From Stenotrophomonas raiganjensis (SeqCode) (GTDB lineage Bacteria; Pseudomonadota; Gammaproteobacteria; Xanthomonadales; Xanthomonadaceae): a stretch of DNA of 64,000 nt. Location of the stretch: contig NZ_JAUTXR010000184.1 of NCBI RefSeq assembly GCF_030658505.1, forward strand, positions 62,001 to 126,000. Direction: 5' to 3'. This document shows positions 20,701 to 29,397 of this stretch, piece after piece. The notes under the pieces were generated by a model. The model did not search any database and was not told the origin of the DNA. It saw only the letters and a list, made by a program, of their open reading frames with translations. Within the stretch, counting starts at the first letter, position 1. The number at the start of each line of letters is the position of its first letter. The position numbers and the translations under genes are program-made.

Positions 20701-21424
20701 CCAACTGCGGATAGGGATCGCTGTCGGAGGACCACGGGGTAAAGAACGTTGCCGGCCAGTACTGCATGTAGGCCGTTGCGGCCCCGTGGTCCCAAGTGTA
20801 ATCGTAGTCGTACTTGTAGTTGGTGTTTCCATAGCGGAACGGTGTCTTGGCCGGAATCACCATGCCGTTCTGCATGCGGAAGCTGTTGCTGGCAACCGTA
20901 GTGTAGTAGTCACCCGCCAATGCCACCGTAGCGGTGTCGCGCGGATCGATCTTCGTCAAGTCCAGCGATGCGTTTTTATACGGCACGCCGTTACCATCGA
21001 TCCACGGGCCGTAGTTGACCGTCGGATTGAAGTAGGTCGGGTTGTACGCGGAAGATCGTGCGAAGCCAAGTGAATCGAGCGGCGGAATCCCGTAGTAGTT
21101 GTTGATCCGCGGCCCTGGCAGGACGTAGAAATAATCGCAGCTGCCTGAGGTATTGATGTTGCCCTTGCTGTCGAAGAAGCTCTTCCGGCTTGTATCCCAG
21201 CAGCCGGTGCCATCCTGCCCCGGGAACTGGGTCTGGAAGGTCATCGACCCCGAGTCGTCCACCGCCATGATGAACGCCGGTGGCGTCTGCACCTGGTTGT
21301 TCAACGGCGCCTGTGCCAGCAAGCCCTGGGCCTGGGCTGCGGTCAGGTTGTAGGCAACCACACCCAGGCCGGCCAATCCCACGGCCGACGCCGCTGCAAT
21401 CCACTTGAATCCACGCGTAGCCAT
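17714..21424 (-). CDS. pilY1: PilY1-like type IV pilus tip/biogenesis protein
   Basis: A 1236-residue exported protein with signal peptide (about residues 1-33). Near the N-terminus a von Willebrand A-like segment has AVDDSGSM (residues 54-61), giving a D-x-S-x-S metal site, and a second A-domain segment reads NAVMLFTDGFSNGG. The C-terminal third is a PilY1 beta-propeller with a calcium-loop-like DRWGGDKQDERRRDGYTD followed by GAVWKFDL. A proline-rich tail with two cysteines ends the protein. PilY1 proteins sit at the pilus tip and act in adhesion, surface sensing and retraction control. It overlaps pilE by GTGA and follows pilX by 9 bp. Confidence 0.93.
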   Translation of the reverse strand: MATRGFKWIAAASAVGLAGLGVVAYNLTAAQAQGLLAQAPLNNQVQTPPAFIMAVDDSGSMTFQTQFPGQDGTGCWDTSRKSFFDSKGNINTSGSCDYFYVLPGPRINNYYGIPPLDSLGFARSSAYNPTYFNPTVNYGPWIDGNGVPYKNASLDLTKIDPRDTATVALAGDYYTTVASNSFRMQNGMVIPAKTPFRYGNTNYKYDYDYTWDHGAATAYMQYWPATFFTPWSSDSDPYPQLEGVADAYSGVARTKVNNACGSGCALWKYTIKPGDTAALQNFANWYSYYGNRNRAMIAGMTRSLADVNNLRVGYFRIGEYTSYNSADKPLKMRDLAQPDAKLALYSDMIGLTANGGTPNRWAVDAAALQFTRIDKDAPVKLACQKNAVMLFTDGFSNGGGPTSAKNADGGMGIPFSDSNSNTMADIVSRYYVDQNGKPPVRPDLQAGQVPVVQACKAGNPDKRLDCQTNLHLNFYGVTLGARGTLFNPDLDQDPFTDSTIYSRWPASADNDRSTVDDIWHAAVNTRGEYINARTPAEITTAMRRVLSAVTSGSSPSGGTGASGARIGAGSVSVEPTYEIANEGTDWFSRLTASKISVDPKTRAVVYTPIWEASAQLPTAEMRNVYFTKSGTTSRFNGSNVSLADLCTKSTELYPGMSRCSQAELEKLGATADSAVKYLLGDTAGEKRSGGKLRDRTTRLGDIVTSSPVVSAPSDDYGYRRLPGNLGTTYSAYLATKAELARYMVYVGANDGMLHAFDGGMNAKGAVTGNGGAETFGYIPATALGHMGNLLFPYNAADLNDQKFDHRYYVDGQVSVGDTYYGGNWHTTLVGASGAGGRSIFALDVTAGSTFSTASKLWEISDLDNSLPANVRNNIGHVLGKPVIVPVLGANGVPTWKAIFGNGYNSSSQKAVLFVVDIGTGTPNITMIEAVETSGAPDGNNGLGSIVAIDRWGGDKQDERRRDGYTDTVYGTDQKGAVWKFDLRSSAKTVGTPVFTTRTYTDNNRTLRQPITGGITAGSGANGGVMLFFGSGSFSFIGDQADTSVQSLYAVNDLANGAVSATLTSANLTGGRVVTNGDQRTLIRSTPPNGSLGWYVDLPEGERFVGNPSLSDGIVFMPTYLPTPGGSGCSSSGTNWLFGLEALSGGGAFGRARIGTPDGTAIGAGVAALKTVTTGTSGGPVRDVKPGALPRQAPPELEPGGGPPTPPVPACVSFLKNGEQAVYLPYPCGRQSWRQIQ

Positions 21425-21433
21425 GCCGCGCCC

Positions 21434-21967
21434 TCAGAGCTTGAAAATGGTATCGATCACCGACGATGACGTTGCATTGTCAGGATCATCGGCCGCGAAC
21501 GCGGTTATCTGGTAGGTATACGTCGCGCTGTCATCGGCCTGCCCCTCATCCAGCGCATTGCCGCCCGGGCCCCCACACTTGTCGATGCGGCGAACACTCA
21601 CTTTCGGCACGGCAGTGATCACCTGCGAACGCCCCCACTGCACGGGATCGAAACGGTCCTCGCAGTCGTAGCTGATATCGCCGGACGCCAATACGCTGCC
21701 CTTGGGGACATCGGTACGGTTGGCGATCGCTTCCGCGGCGTGCTCGGCATTGCGCACCACGCCCTCTGCGTTCTGGAAGGAACGATTCACTGCGCGATAG
21801 TTGGATGCCATCTTTTCCTGCATGCCAGCCACCTGCATTCCCGCGATACCGATCAGTGCCAGCAGCAGCAGCATGATCAATGCCACGTACAACACCGCTC
21901 CCTCCTGCCGCTGGGGCAGCCTGGGGGCACGGTTGATCCGGTGGCGCATGGTTGGCGATCGGCTCAT
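21434..21967 (-). CDS. pilX: Minor pilin PilX
   Basis: A 177-residue PilX/PilX_N-type protein. The start at 21967 (MSRSPTMRHRI) is two bases after the pilW stop. The N-terminal region QEGAVLYVALIMLLLLALIGIAG matches the PilX N-terminal motif (RQRGAALV-like followed by a long helix) that replaces the usual FTLIE pilin signature. A cysteine pair occurs further on (YDCED, DKCGG). In Pseudomonas and Xanthomonas PilX joins PilV, PilW, FimU and PilE in the pilus tip complex with PilY1. Confidence 0.88.
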   Translation of the reverse strand: MSRSPTMRHRINRAPRLPQRQEGAVLYVALIMLLLLALIGIAGMQVAGMQEKMASNYRAVNRSFQNAEGVVRNAEHAAEAIANRTDVPKGSVLASGDISYDCEDRFDPVQWGRSQVITAVPKVSVRRIDKCGGPGGNALDEGQADDSATYTYQITAFAADDPDNATSSSVIDTIFKL

Positions 21968-21969
21968 GA

Positions 21970-23121
21970 TCAATTCCCGTACAGTCGGTTGCGCAGCGCG
22001 ATGGTGACTTCGTAAGCGGTCCGGTAGCGCCCGTCGGTCACACCATCCTGGTTGTAGGTCACGCCCAGCACACCCAGCTTGGCCGCCGCATCGGTAGGCT
22101 TGCCTGCGCTTGCGGGTGAGGCGCTGCGCGCAATGAGGCCCACGCGTACCTGGCCCACCCGCAGCCACTGGCCAGCGCCGGTCGCGTCCGCCTGGGTGGT
22201 GACTGCCGAGGCGGTCTGCACGCTCGTGATGTTGCCCACGGGCGATGAACCCGGCGCGATGGTGGCAGTGGTATCCAGGCCGAACAGCAACTGCATGTTC
22301 TCGATGCCTTCAACCAGTTCTTCATTGATGGTGTAGGCGCCACTGGCATCCGCCCGGGCGCGGCGAAGCCCCGGACCACTCACCCCCTGGCCCACGTAGT
22401 ACACCAGTGATTCGGCGCGATAGACCATCGTCGGCGCAGGCTGCGGTGCGTGCCGCGACAGGCTGACCCCCGTTGCGGTGATGGTTCCAGCGGCGGTTGT
22501 CCCCTTGAAGATATCAACCGCATCACAACTGGAAACACCAAACAGTGTCGGAGCGGAGACACCGCCTTCGGTCAGTCGCTGCCAGCGTGCGGCGTCGACG
22601 GTCAGAACCGAACCATTCACGGCCAGTACCGGCACACCCTCGGGAGCAAGGAACCGCAGCACCAGGATGTCGCTGCCCGGCATCGGCGCCGGCGAAAGCT
22701 TCGCGATTGCGGTCGGCAGGTTGGCAGGCAGCGAACCCTTGCCGACCTCCAGTTGGGTGCCCGGCCCGGTATCAGGGGCTTCATAGCCCTGCACCGCCAC
22801 GCTGAAATCCAACGGATTGCCGCTTCCGGACACCGCGCCGAGATTGTAATGCGGCTCTCCCTGCCCCTTCGTCACGTGTGCCTGGTCGTTGACGCAGCCC
22901 AGATGGCCGGCCATGCGGATATCACGCTCGAGGAAGTCCAGCGCGAACCGACCGTTTTCCTGTGCACGCGCAACACCCTCGGACAGGCGGGATGCGGACT
23001 GGGAAGCGATGAAGATCTGGATGACGCCCAGCATCAGCACCAGGCCGATGACCATGGCGATCATCAGCTCGATCAGCGACAGGCCCGCCTGCCGGGCGGA
23101 CGTGGAAAGCGATGCATTCAT
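21970..23121 (-). CDS. pilW: Minor pilin PilW
   Basis: A 383-residue PilW-family protein with prepilin segment G before LSLIELMIAMVIGLVLMLGV (Glu at +5). The 350-residue body is the size expected of PilW. GRFALDFLERDIRMAGHLGC is the conserved post-helix region. The ATG overlaps the pilV stop (23118-23121). Part of the priming complex of type IV pili. Confidence 0.92.
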   Translation of the reverse strand: MNASLSTSARQAGLSLIELMIAMVIGLVLMLGVIQIFIASQSASRLSEGVARAQENGRFALDFLERDIRMAGHLGCVNDQAHVTKGQGEPHYNLGAVSGSGNPLDFSVAVQGYEAPDTGPGTQLEVGKGSLPANLPTAIAKLSPAPMPGSDILVLRFLAPEGVPVLAVNGSVLTVDAARWQRLTEGGVSAPTLFGVSSCDAVDIFKGTTAAGTITATGVSLSRHAPQPAPTMVYRAESLVYYVGQGVSGPGLRRARADASGAYTINEELVEGIENMQLLFGLDTTATIAPGSSPVGNITSVQTASAVTTQADATGAGQWLRVGQVRVGLIARSASPASAGKPTDAAAKLGVLGVTYNQDGVTDGRYRTAYEVTIALRNRLYGN

Positions 23122-23594
23122 AGCTGGGTCTGCAGGGCGAAGGTGGTCGGCGTATCCGGGCTTTTCGGGTTCCAGCGCTCATCGGCCCAGCTGATGGCCA
23201 CGGTCGCCACACCATTGTTGACGGTGACGGTGGCTGCCGCGTTGTCCCCCAGTGCCTTGACCACGCGGCACTGCCAATCGGTGATGTTCTGCGCGATGCT
23301 GACGGCCGCCGTGGTTGGCGCGCAGACCCCCGCAGCGGTCCGGCTGCCGGAGGTGAAACTCGCGTTGGCATACCACGCCGACTGGTAGCGGTTGCTGCGC
23401 ATCTGCTCGGTCAGGTCATAGGCCAGATTGGTCGCCTGGGTGCGGTAATTTGCGCTCTGCACGTAGCGCACATTCATGGTCTGCAGCAGCGCGAACCCCA
23501 GCAGACCGAACGCCAGGACCACGATCGCAATCAGAACTTCCAGCAGACTGAAGCCTCCCTGCTGGCGCGCGGCACGGAACGGTCGACGCTTCAC
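23118..23594 (-). CDS. pilV: Minor pilin PilV
   Basis: A 158-residue minor pilin. The GTG start at 23594 overlaps the fimT stop (GTGA) and has GGGAG seven bases upstream, better than the upstream in-frame codon. The prepilin segment is G before FSLLEVLIAIVVLAFGLLGFA (Glu at +5), typical of PilV. Two cysteines (GVCAPT, WQCRV) may form a disulfide. Fourth position in the operon order fimT-pilV-pilW-pilX-pilY1-pilE. Confidence 0.92.
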   Translation of the reverse strand: MKRRPFRAARQQGGFSLLEVLIAIVVLAFGLLGFALLQTMNVRYVQSANYRTQATNLAYDLTEQMRSNRYQSAWYANASFTSGSRTAAGVCAPTTAAVSIAQNITDWQCRVVKALGDNAAATVTVNNGVATVAISWADERWNPKSPDTPTTFALQTQL

Positions 23595-24103
23595 GGGCAA
23601 GCTCCCTTCGTACTGTTGACCTGCCCCGACGCATTGATGGTGATCGTGCTCATCATCGGGTCCTTGCCGCACTTGTCGGGGCGCAAGGTGATGACCTGAT
23701 CGCCTGCCGCGCGCCGACGGCCGCGTGCATCAAAGGCGACCAGCATCTGCGGGCCAGCGACGACCAGGCCCGGGTTGATCTGGTTGAAGCGCAGCACGGT
23801 TTCGCCATTGTCGAAATCGCCGTTGCCCGAGGTATCGCTGAAGGCCATCATGCCCGCCCCCCACTTTCCATCGCAGCGCGTGCCATCACTGCTGCCGCAC
23901 ACGCCGCCACCGCGGTTGTTGCGTATGGCATCGCTGCGCGCGAGGTTGAGCAGGCCGATCAGTTCATTGTGGGCGGAGACGACCCGGTTGGAGCGGATCG
24001 TGCTCTGGAAGCTGGGAAAAGCGATGGTAGCCAGCACCGCCAGCACGATCAGCGCCACCATCAGTTCAACCAGTGTGAAGCCGTTTGGCCGGCGCAAAGA
24101 CAT
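23591..24103 (-). CDS. FimT/FimU-type pseudopilin (first gene of pilus operon)
   Basis: A 170-residue GspH/FimT-family pseudopilin. The ATG at 24103 has GGGAG six bases upstream and gives a short leader MSLRRPNG before FTLVELMVALIVLAVLATIA, with Glu at +5. The body has the GspH/FimT cysteine pair (GVCGSSDGTRC and DKCGK). It is the first gene of the minor-pilin operon, so its promoter should lie in 24104-24275. FimU is the name for the equivalent Pseudomonas gene; the choice between FimT and FimU is open. Confidence 0.9.
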   Translation of the reverse strand: MSLRRPNGFTLVELMVALIVLAVLATIAFPSFQSTIRSNRVVSAHNELIGLLNLARSDAIRNNRGGGVCGSSDGTRCDGKWGAGMMAFSDTSGNGDFDNGETVLRFNQINPGLVVAGPQMLVAFDARGRRRAAGDQVITLRPDKCGKDPMMSTITINASGQVNSTKGACP

Positions 24104-24237
24104 TGGACGCTCCCCAGCGTGTTGACGGCCACGATGGGCCATCGCCCTGCCACCGGCAAGCGGCGGCAGGATGAACGGTCAATCCGGGGCGACGGGCGTC
24201 AAACGGTTGACAGCCCCTGCCCGTCGGCCGCCCGCGG

Positions 24238-24268
24238 CGGGGGTCGGAGCCCGATGGGATCCGACCCC
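24238..24268. repeat. Inverted repeat, REP-like or terminator
   Basis: The arms GGGGTCGGA and TCCGACCCC flank an 11-base loop between the ppnN stop and the pilus operon start. No T-run follows, so it reads as a REP-like element or a factor-dependent end of ppnN rather than an intrinsic terminator. Confidence 0.45.
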
Positions 24269-24275
24269 GGGCTGG

Positions 24276-25664
24276 TCAGGCCAGCACCTGGTAGCAGGGC
24301 TGGTATTCGCCGGAAATCTTCATCCGGCGCTGCTCGACGAAGGCGCGCAGCAACGCGTCCAGGGCCTGCATCATGTCCGGGTCGCCGTGGATCTGGAACG
24401 GCCCGAACTGCTCGATGCGGCGCATGCCGTCTTCCTTCACGTTGCCGGCCACGATGCCCGAGAACGCCCGGCGCAGGTCGGCTGCCAGCGCGTGCGGGGC
24501 ACGCCCGTGGTGCAGGTCCAGCGCGGCCATCGCCTCGTGGGTCGGCGCGAACGGCTGCTGGTACTCCCACGGAATCTCGATCGACCAGTTGAAGAAGAAC
24601 GAGTCCTTCTGCGCCAGGCGATGTTCGCGCACGCGCTTGATGCCATTGGCCATCTTCTTCGCCACCGCCACCGGGTCACCGATGATGATCTCGTAGCGCT
24701 CGGCGGCAGCATCGCCCAGGGTCAGGCGGATGAAGCGGTCGATCTGCTCGAAGTACGGCGCCGCCACGGTCGGGCCGGTCAGGATCAGCGGGAACGGCAG
24801 GTCCTTGTTTTCTTCGCGCAGCAGGATGCCGAGCAGGTACAGGATTTCCTCGGCGGTGCCGACGCCACCGGCAAACACGATGATGCCGTGGCCGATGCGG
24901 ACGAAGGCCTCAAGGCGCTTCTCGATGTCCGGCATGATCACCAGGTGGTTGACGATCGGGTTCGGCGACTCGGCGGCGATGATGCCCGGCTCGGTCAGGC
25001 CGATGTAGCGCGTCACGGTGCGGCGCTGCTTGGCGTGGGCAATGGTGGCGCCCTTCATCGGGCCCTTCATCGCGCCCGGGCCGCAGCCGGTGCAGATGTC
25101 CAGGCCGCGCAGGCCCAGCTCGTAACCGACCTGCTTGGTGTACAGGTATTCATCGCGCGAGATCGAGTGGCCGCCCCAGCACACGACCAGGTTCGGGTCG
25201 CCCGGGTTGAGGATGCGCGCATTGCGCAGCAGGCCGAACACCGCGTTGGTGATGCCCTCGGACGACTCCAGCTCGGCCGCGTAGGCCGGGCCCATCTCGA
25301 TGGCCATGTAGGCCAGGTCGCGCACCACTGCGAACAGCAGTTCGGCGACGCCGCGGATGATCTCGCCGTCGACGAAGGCCATCGCCGGGGCATTGACCAG
25401 GTCGATGCGCACGCCGCGATCCTGCTGCGCCACCTGGATGTCGAAATCGGGATACAGATCGCGCGCAGCGCGCGGATCGTCAGAGGCGCTGCCGCTGGTC
25501 AGAACCGCCAGCGCGCAGCGGCGCAGCAGTTCGTGCATGCCGCCGGCAGAGGCATCGCGCAGGCGTGCCACTTCGGCCCGCGACAGCACATCCAGCCCAC
25601 CGCGCGGGTAGATCCGCGCGTCCTGCACCGGCAGTGCACGGGCTGATTTTTCGTTCGTGGTCAT
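24276..25664 (-). CDS. ppnN: Nucleotide 5'-monophosphate nucleosidase PpnN (LOG family)
   Basis: A 462-residue PpnN (formerly YgdH) protein. PpnN hydrolyses purine and pyrimidine nucleoside monophosphates to base and ribose 5-phosphate and in E. coli is controlled by (p)ppGpp. The central Rossmann LOG domain carries VCWGGHSISRDEY, the nucleotide-binding GCGPGAMKGPMKGA and the conserved FAGGVGTAEEILYLL (PGGxGTxxE-like). N- and C-terminal extensions give the long PpnN form rather than a short cytokinin LOG. ATG at 25664 is used; a TTG two codons upstream has AAGGAA at a better distance and could be the real start. Confidence 0.92.
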   Translation of the reverse strand: MTTNEKSARALPVQDARIYPRGGLDVLSRAEVARLRDASAGGMHELLRRCALAVLTSGSASDDPRAARDLYPDFDIQVAQQDRGVRIDLVNAPAMAFVDGEIIRGVAELLFAVVRDLAYMAIEMGPAYAAELESSEGITNAVFGLLRNARILNPGDPNLVVCWGGHSISRDEYLYTKQVGYELGLRGLDICTGCGPGAMKGPMKGATIAHAKQRRTVTRYIGLTEPGIIAAESPNPIVNHLVIMPDIEKRLEAFVRIGHGIIVFAGGVGTAEEILYLLGILLREENKDLPFPLILTGPTVAAPYFEQIDRFIRLTLGDAAAERYEIIIGDPVAVAKKMANGIKRVREHRLAQKDSFFFNWSIEIPWEYQQPFAPTHEAMAALDLHHGRAPHALAADLRRAFSGIVAGNVKEDGMRRIEQFGPFQIHGDPDMMQALDALLRAFVEQRRMKISGEYQPCYQVLA

Positions 25665-25719
25665 GTCCAATTTTTCGCTTCCTTCAAGGTTTCCGACTGT
25701 ACTGCCGCCCCCTTAAAAA

Positions 25720-25746
25720 GCAAAACGGCCGGGAAGCCCGACCGTT
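25720..25746. terminator. Stem-loop upstream of ppnN
   Basis: Arms AACGGTCGGG / CCCGGCCGTT (one G-T pair, minus strand reading) with a CTT loop and four T following. It lies 56 bp upstream of the ppnN start and could be a second terminator for the receptor gene or a leader attenuator of ppnN. Confidence 0.45.
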
Positions 25747-25860
25747 GGATGTGTGCTTCCCGCGTTCGCCTTTCCGGGACCGCATCGGCGGCGTTGGCAC
25801 CGCGCACATTTCCGGATGCTACGCCGATGCCTGGTGACCTGCAAGAACTTTCACCTGAAC

Positions 25861-25890
25861 GGAAAACGGCCGGGTTTCCCCGGCCGTTTC
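25861..25890 (-). terminator. Rho-independent terminator of the TonB-dependent receptor gene
   Basis: A perfect stem AAACGGCCGG / CCGGCCGTTT with a six-base loop, 28 bp after the receptor stop. On the minus strand TTTT follows the stem. Confidence 0.75.
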
Positions 25891-25916
25891 CACTTACTGC
25901 TTCAGGTTCTGACGGA

Positions 25917-28900
25917 TCAGAACTTGTACTTCACGGTCAGCTGCATCGACCAGCGCGACACAGCGGTGTTGCCCTTGTCGTTGTTGTTTTCCTGGACCGA
26001 CGAGTTGTCGGTACGGCCGGTGAAGTTGTACAGGTACTTGCCGGTAGCCGGGTCGATACCCGAGTAGTTGGCAACGCGACGGGTGGCGTAGAAGCCGTAA
26101 TCGTCGATCAGACCCCACTTCTTGTTGAGCAGATTGCCGACATTCATGATGTCCAGGGCGATCTCGCCCTTGTGGGTCTTCGCGAAGCCCGGGAACTCCT
26201 GGCTGATGCGGACATCGAAGCTGTTGACCCACTTGGCACGGTGCTGGTTGGCCGGAACCACGCTGCCACGGTAGGCATCGAGTTCCGGATTCTGCGCCAG
26301 CCATTCGAAGAACTTCTTCTCCATGTCGGCGCCGCCAGTGAAGATCACGTCGCCCGGGCCCTTCGGCACGTAGAACAGATCGTTGGTGCCAGCGCCGTCG
26401 CCGTTCACGTCGTTATAGAACACGTAGCTGTACGGACGACCCGAACGGCCTTCATAGAACAGGCCGACGCGGGTGGCATTGTCACCGAAGAAGTTGTGCT
26501 TCCACTCCAGAGTACCGGTGATGCGGTCCTTGATCGCATAGCGCGAATTGTACGCAACGTTGTCGTTGGCGTTCAGGCTCAGCGTGTTGTTCCAGTTCGA
26601 GGTGTTCTGCGAGCTGGACAGCGGGCTCACTTCCTTCGCCTGGGTGTAGGTATAACCCAGCGACCAGCCCCAGTTCTCGGTCAGCGGCTTGGCCAGCGAG
26701 AACGTAGCCTGGGAACCACGACCCTTGTCGGTGTTGCGTAGCAGGATCACGTCGCCGATATCGCTCGGACGGTTGACACGGTCACCCGGGCAGGTCTGAT
26801 CGGTGGCCGAGCAGGCACGACCGTTCTTCTGGCCAGCCTGCATGCCGTTCGAGCCAGCATTGGCACCGTTCATGCCGTAGTCGTTCCAGTACAGCGCACG
26901 ACCGTCCTGACCAACCGAGCGGTTGGCGTTCGGGGTCATGACGTCCAGACGATCGAAGTACAGGCCATCCTTGACCTTGGTGACCAGCAGCTCGGCCGAC
27001 GCCACGATGCCGTACCACGGCAGTTCGTGATCGAAGGCCAGGTTGGCCTTCCAGACCGACGGCAGGCGGGTGCCCGGAGCGATCAGGTCGACGTTCTGAC
27101 GGGCCGACGCGAGCGAGGGGTCCGGAATGAACGGATTGTCCGCATCGAAGCTGAAACCACCCGGATTACGGGTCAGGTTGTACTCGGAGTAGTTCAGGCC
27201 GGTGTTCTGGTAGGCACCTGCCAACCACACGTTCGGTGCAGCACCGCCGAACAGGCCCACGCCACCGCGCAGCTGGGTCGGGCGATCGCTGTCGAAGGTG
27301 TAGTTGAAGCCGACGCGCGGCTGGAACAGCTTCTTGTCGACCAGCTTGGTGTTGTTGAAGCCGTACAGCTGTTCGATGCGAGGGTTGTACAGGCGCTGGG
27401 TGCTGAAGTCCGGCATGTCAACGCGAACACCGAACATCAGGCTCAGGTTGTAGTTGATCGCCCAGGTATCCTGGATGAACAGACCCGTGTTCTTCAGGTG
27501 GAACTTCGCCGGAATATCATTCAGGCTGCCACCATCGCGCGGCACGCGCACCTGGTACGCGGACGGGGTGCCGGCTTCAAACGCAGCCAGATTGGCGAAT
27601 TCGTACGCGCCGTACAGATTACGGCCGTAGAAGTTCATCAGGTCGTTGTCGGTGTAGTCGAAACCGAACTTGACGGTGTGGTCGCCGACATACCAGGTAC
27701 CGGCACCGAAGGCGCTCAGCTCCTTCGACTCGACCAGGTTGGTGTGGGTGTTCTGCTCGGTACCCAGGTACAGCGAATTGTTGTTGTCGAAGCGGACGCG
27801 GATCTGCGGCAGGTGCGAAGCGGCAACGCGGTTGGACGAATAGTCCTTGTGCGATACCTTGAACTCGGTCGAGAAGTTCTCGGACCAGTCACTGAACAGT
27901 TCACCCATCCAGGTCTCATACTCGGTCGGCTGGGTGTACCAGAAGTCACTCAGCGAAATTTCGCTGTTGCTGACCTTCGGGAAACGCACCACGTCCTGCT
28001 TCATCTTGTTGTAGCGCAGGGCCGCGCGGTGGTTCTCGTTGATGTTCCAGTCCAGCTTGACCGCGTACTCTTCGATCTCGGTCTTGTTGTTCAGCGCACC
28101 GACGCCGCCGACCTGGTAGCCAAGATCGGACATGCGCTTCTGGACACGGGCGATATCAGCATCGCTGATGCCGCCAGCCTTGTTGTAGGGGCTTTCGCCA
28201 AGGCTGACGCCGCCACCGCTACGCTCGTACTTCTCGTAGTTGGTGAAGAAGAACAGCTTGTCCTTGACGATCGGGCCGCCGAAGGTCATGCCGTAGGTCT
28301 TCTCGTCCTTGAAGCCGTTGAAGTCCTGCTTGTCACCTTCCAGGCGCGAACGGACCATGTCCTTGTCGCGGTACGAACCGTACACGGTGCCGTGGAATTC
28401 GTTGGTACCCGACTTGGTCACGGCGTTGATCACCGCACCGGTACCACCTGCGATGGTGGTGTCGTAGTTGGCCAGGTCGATGTTGATTTCCTGGATGGCA
28501 TCCATCGACACCGGCTGACGCTCGGTCGGCAGGTTGTTGGAGCCCAGGCCGAACGGATCGGAGGCGCTGATGCCGTCGATGCGGATGGCGTTGTAACGGG
28601 TGTTCTGGCCACCGGCCGAGATCGCGCCGTCAGCCTTGCTGACCTGCGAAATGCGCGGGTCCAGGCGGATGTAGTCCTGGATGTTGCGGTTGGCCGACGG
28701 CAGCGCGTCCATCGTTTCGCGGGTCACGTTGGTGCCGCTGCCCATCTTGGTGGCGCTGAACAGGTCCAGGCCGCCGGCGGTGGCGACAACGTTCACGGCG
28801 TCCAGGTTGGTCGCGGCCAGGTCGCCGCCGAGGCTGGCGTTGACCGTGTTGACCTGGTTCAGGTTCAGGTAGACACCTTCTTCGGTCTTGGTGCCTTCAC

Positions 28901-29165
28901 CGGACTTGGTGATGGTGATGGTGTACGGGCCACCCACACGCAGGCCGCGCGCGTTGTAGCGACCCGACGCATCGGTGGTGGCACGCGAAACGGTGCCCGA
29001 CTCGGTGTGGGTGATGGTGACTTCAGCACCAGCAACAGGCTGGCCTGCGGCGGACATCACCTGGCCGCCGACACCGGCAGAGGTGCTCTGGGCGAAGGCG
29101 GGAGCGGCGGCGAGCGCAGCCACGAGACCAAGGGTGAGCTTGGACATCCGGAGTGGGTGGGTCAT
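25917..29165 (-). CDS. Oar-like TonB-dependent outer membrane receptor
   Basis: A 1082-residue outer membrane protein. The start at 29165 gives a clean signal peptide (MTHPLRMSKLTLGLVAALAA, cleavage after AFA). Residues about 30-115 form a carboxypeptidase-regulatory-like (CnaB/PEGA-type) domain (GQPVAGAEVTITHTESG). A TonB plug follows (around residues 135-260, with IQEINIDLANYDTTIAGGTGAVINAV), and a 22-strand barrel ends in phenylalanine (LTVKYKF). This matches the Oar group of TonB-dependent proteins. Xanthomonads carry many. Myxococcus Oar is needed for social development; the substrate here is unknown. GAGG lies ten bases before the ATG. A terminator follows. Confidence 0.9.
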   Translation of the reverse strand: MTHPLRMSKLTLGLVAALAAAPAFAQSTSAGVGGQVMSAAGQPVAGAEVTITHTESGTVSRATTDASGRYNARGLRVGGPYTITITKSGEGTKTEEGVYLNLNQVNTVNASLGGDLAATNLDAVNVVATAGGLDLFSATKMGSGTNVTRETMDALPSANRNIQDYIRLDPRISQVSKADGAISAGGQNTRYNAIRIDGISASDPFGLGSNNLPTERQPVSMDAIQEINIDLANYDTTIAGGTGAVINAVTKSGTNEFHGTVYGSYRDKDMVRSRLEGDKQDFNGFKDEKTYGMTFGGPIVKDKLFFFTNYEKYERSGGGVSLGESPYNKAGGISDADIARVQKRMSDLGYQVGGVGALNNKTEIEEYAVKLDWNINENHRAALRYNKMKQDVVRFPKVSNSEISLSDFWYTQPTEYETWMGELFSDWSENFSTEFKVSHKDYSSNRVAASHLPQIRVRFDNNNSLYLGTEQNTHTNLVESKELSAFGAGTWYVGDHTVKFGFDYTDNDLMNFYGRNLYGAYEFANLAAFEAGTPSAYQVRVPRDGGSLNDIPAKFHLKNTGLFIQDTWAINYNLSLMFGVRVDMPDFSTQRLYNPRIEQLYGFNNTKLVDKKLFQPRVGFNYTFDSDRPTQLRGGVGLFGGAAPNVWLAGAYQNTGLNYSEYNLTRNPGGFSFDADNPFIPDPSLASARQNVDLIAPGTRLPSVWKANLAFDHELPWYGIVASAELLVTKVKDGLYFDRLDVMTPNANRSVGQDGRALYWNDYGMNGANAGSNGMQAGQKNGRACSATDQTCPGDRVNRPSDIGDVILLRNTDKGRGSQATFSLAKPLTENWGWSLGYTYTQAKEVSPLSSSQNTSNWNNTLSLNANDNVAYNSRYAIKDRITGTLEWKHNFFGDNATRVGLFYEGRSGRPYSYVFYNDVNGDGAGTNDLFYVPKGPGDVIFTGGADMEKKFFEWLAQNPELDAYRGSVVPANQHRAKWVNSFDVRISQEFPGFAKTHKGEIALDIMNVGNLLNKKWGLIDDYGFYATRRVANYSGIDPATGKYLYNFTGRTDNSSVQENNNDKGNTAVSRWSMQLTVKYKF

Positions 29166-29289
29166 TTTTCGGTAGCCTCGATGCGAGTTGGCGATGGCGG
29201 AAAAAAAGCGCATCCAAACAGCCCTGCGGGTGGCTGGTCGGACATTTATCTGGGGTTCCCTACCGCTTGGCTGAAGGAAGCCACAACGG

Positions 29290-29307
29290 TTAACACTAGA
29301 TTAACAC
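29290..29307 (-). promoter_or_regulatory. Direct repeat GTGTTAA-N4-GTGTTAA upstream of the oar-like gene
   Basis: Two GTGTTAA heptamers (minus strand) with an 11-bp period, about 125 bp before the receptor start, inside a 232-bp region that is AT-richer than the surroundings. This is the spacing of tandem regulator half-sites. Which regulator binds is not known. Confidence 0.4.
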
Positions 29308-29397
29308 GCTACGCCATCAATGTGACGGTTGTGCGACAAACGGCACCGGATCGCAACGCAATCGTGACGGGTTCTTCACTCCGCCCTTCCCCGGGAT

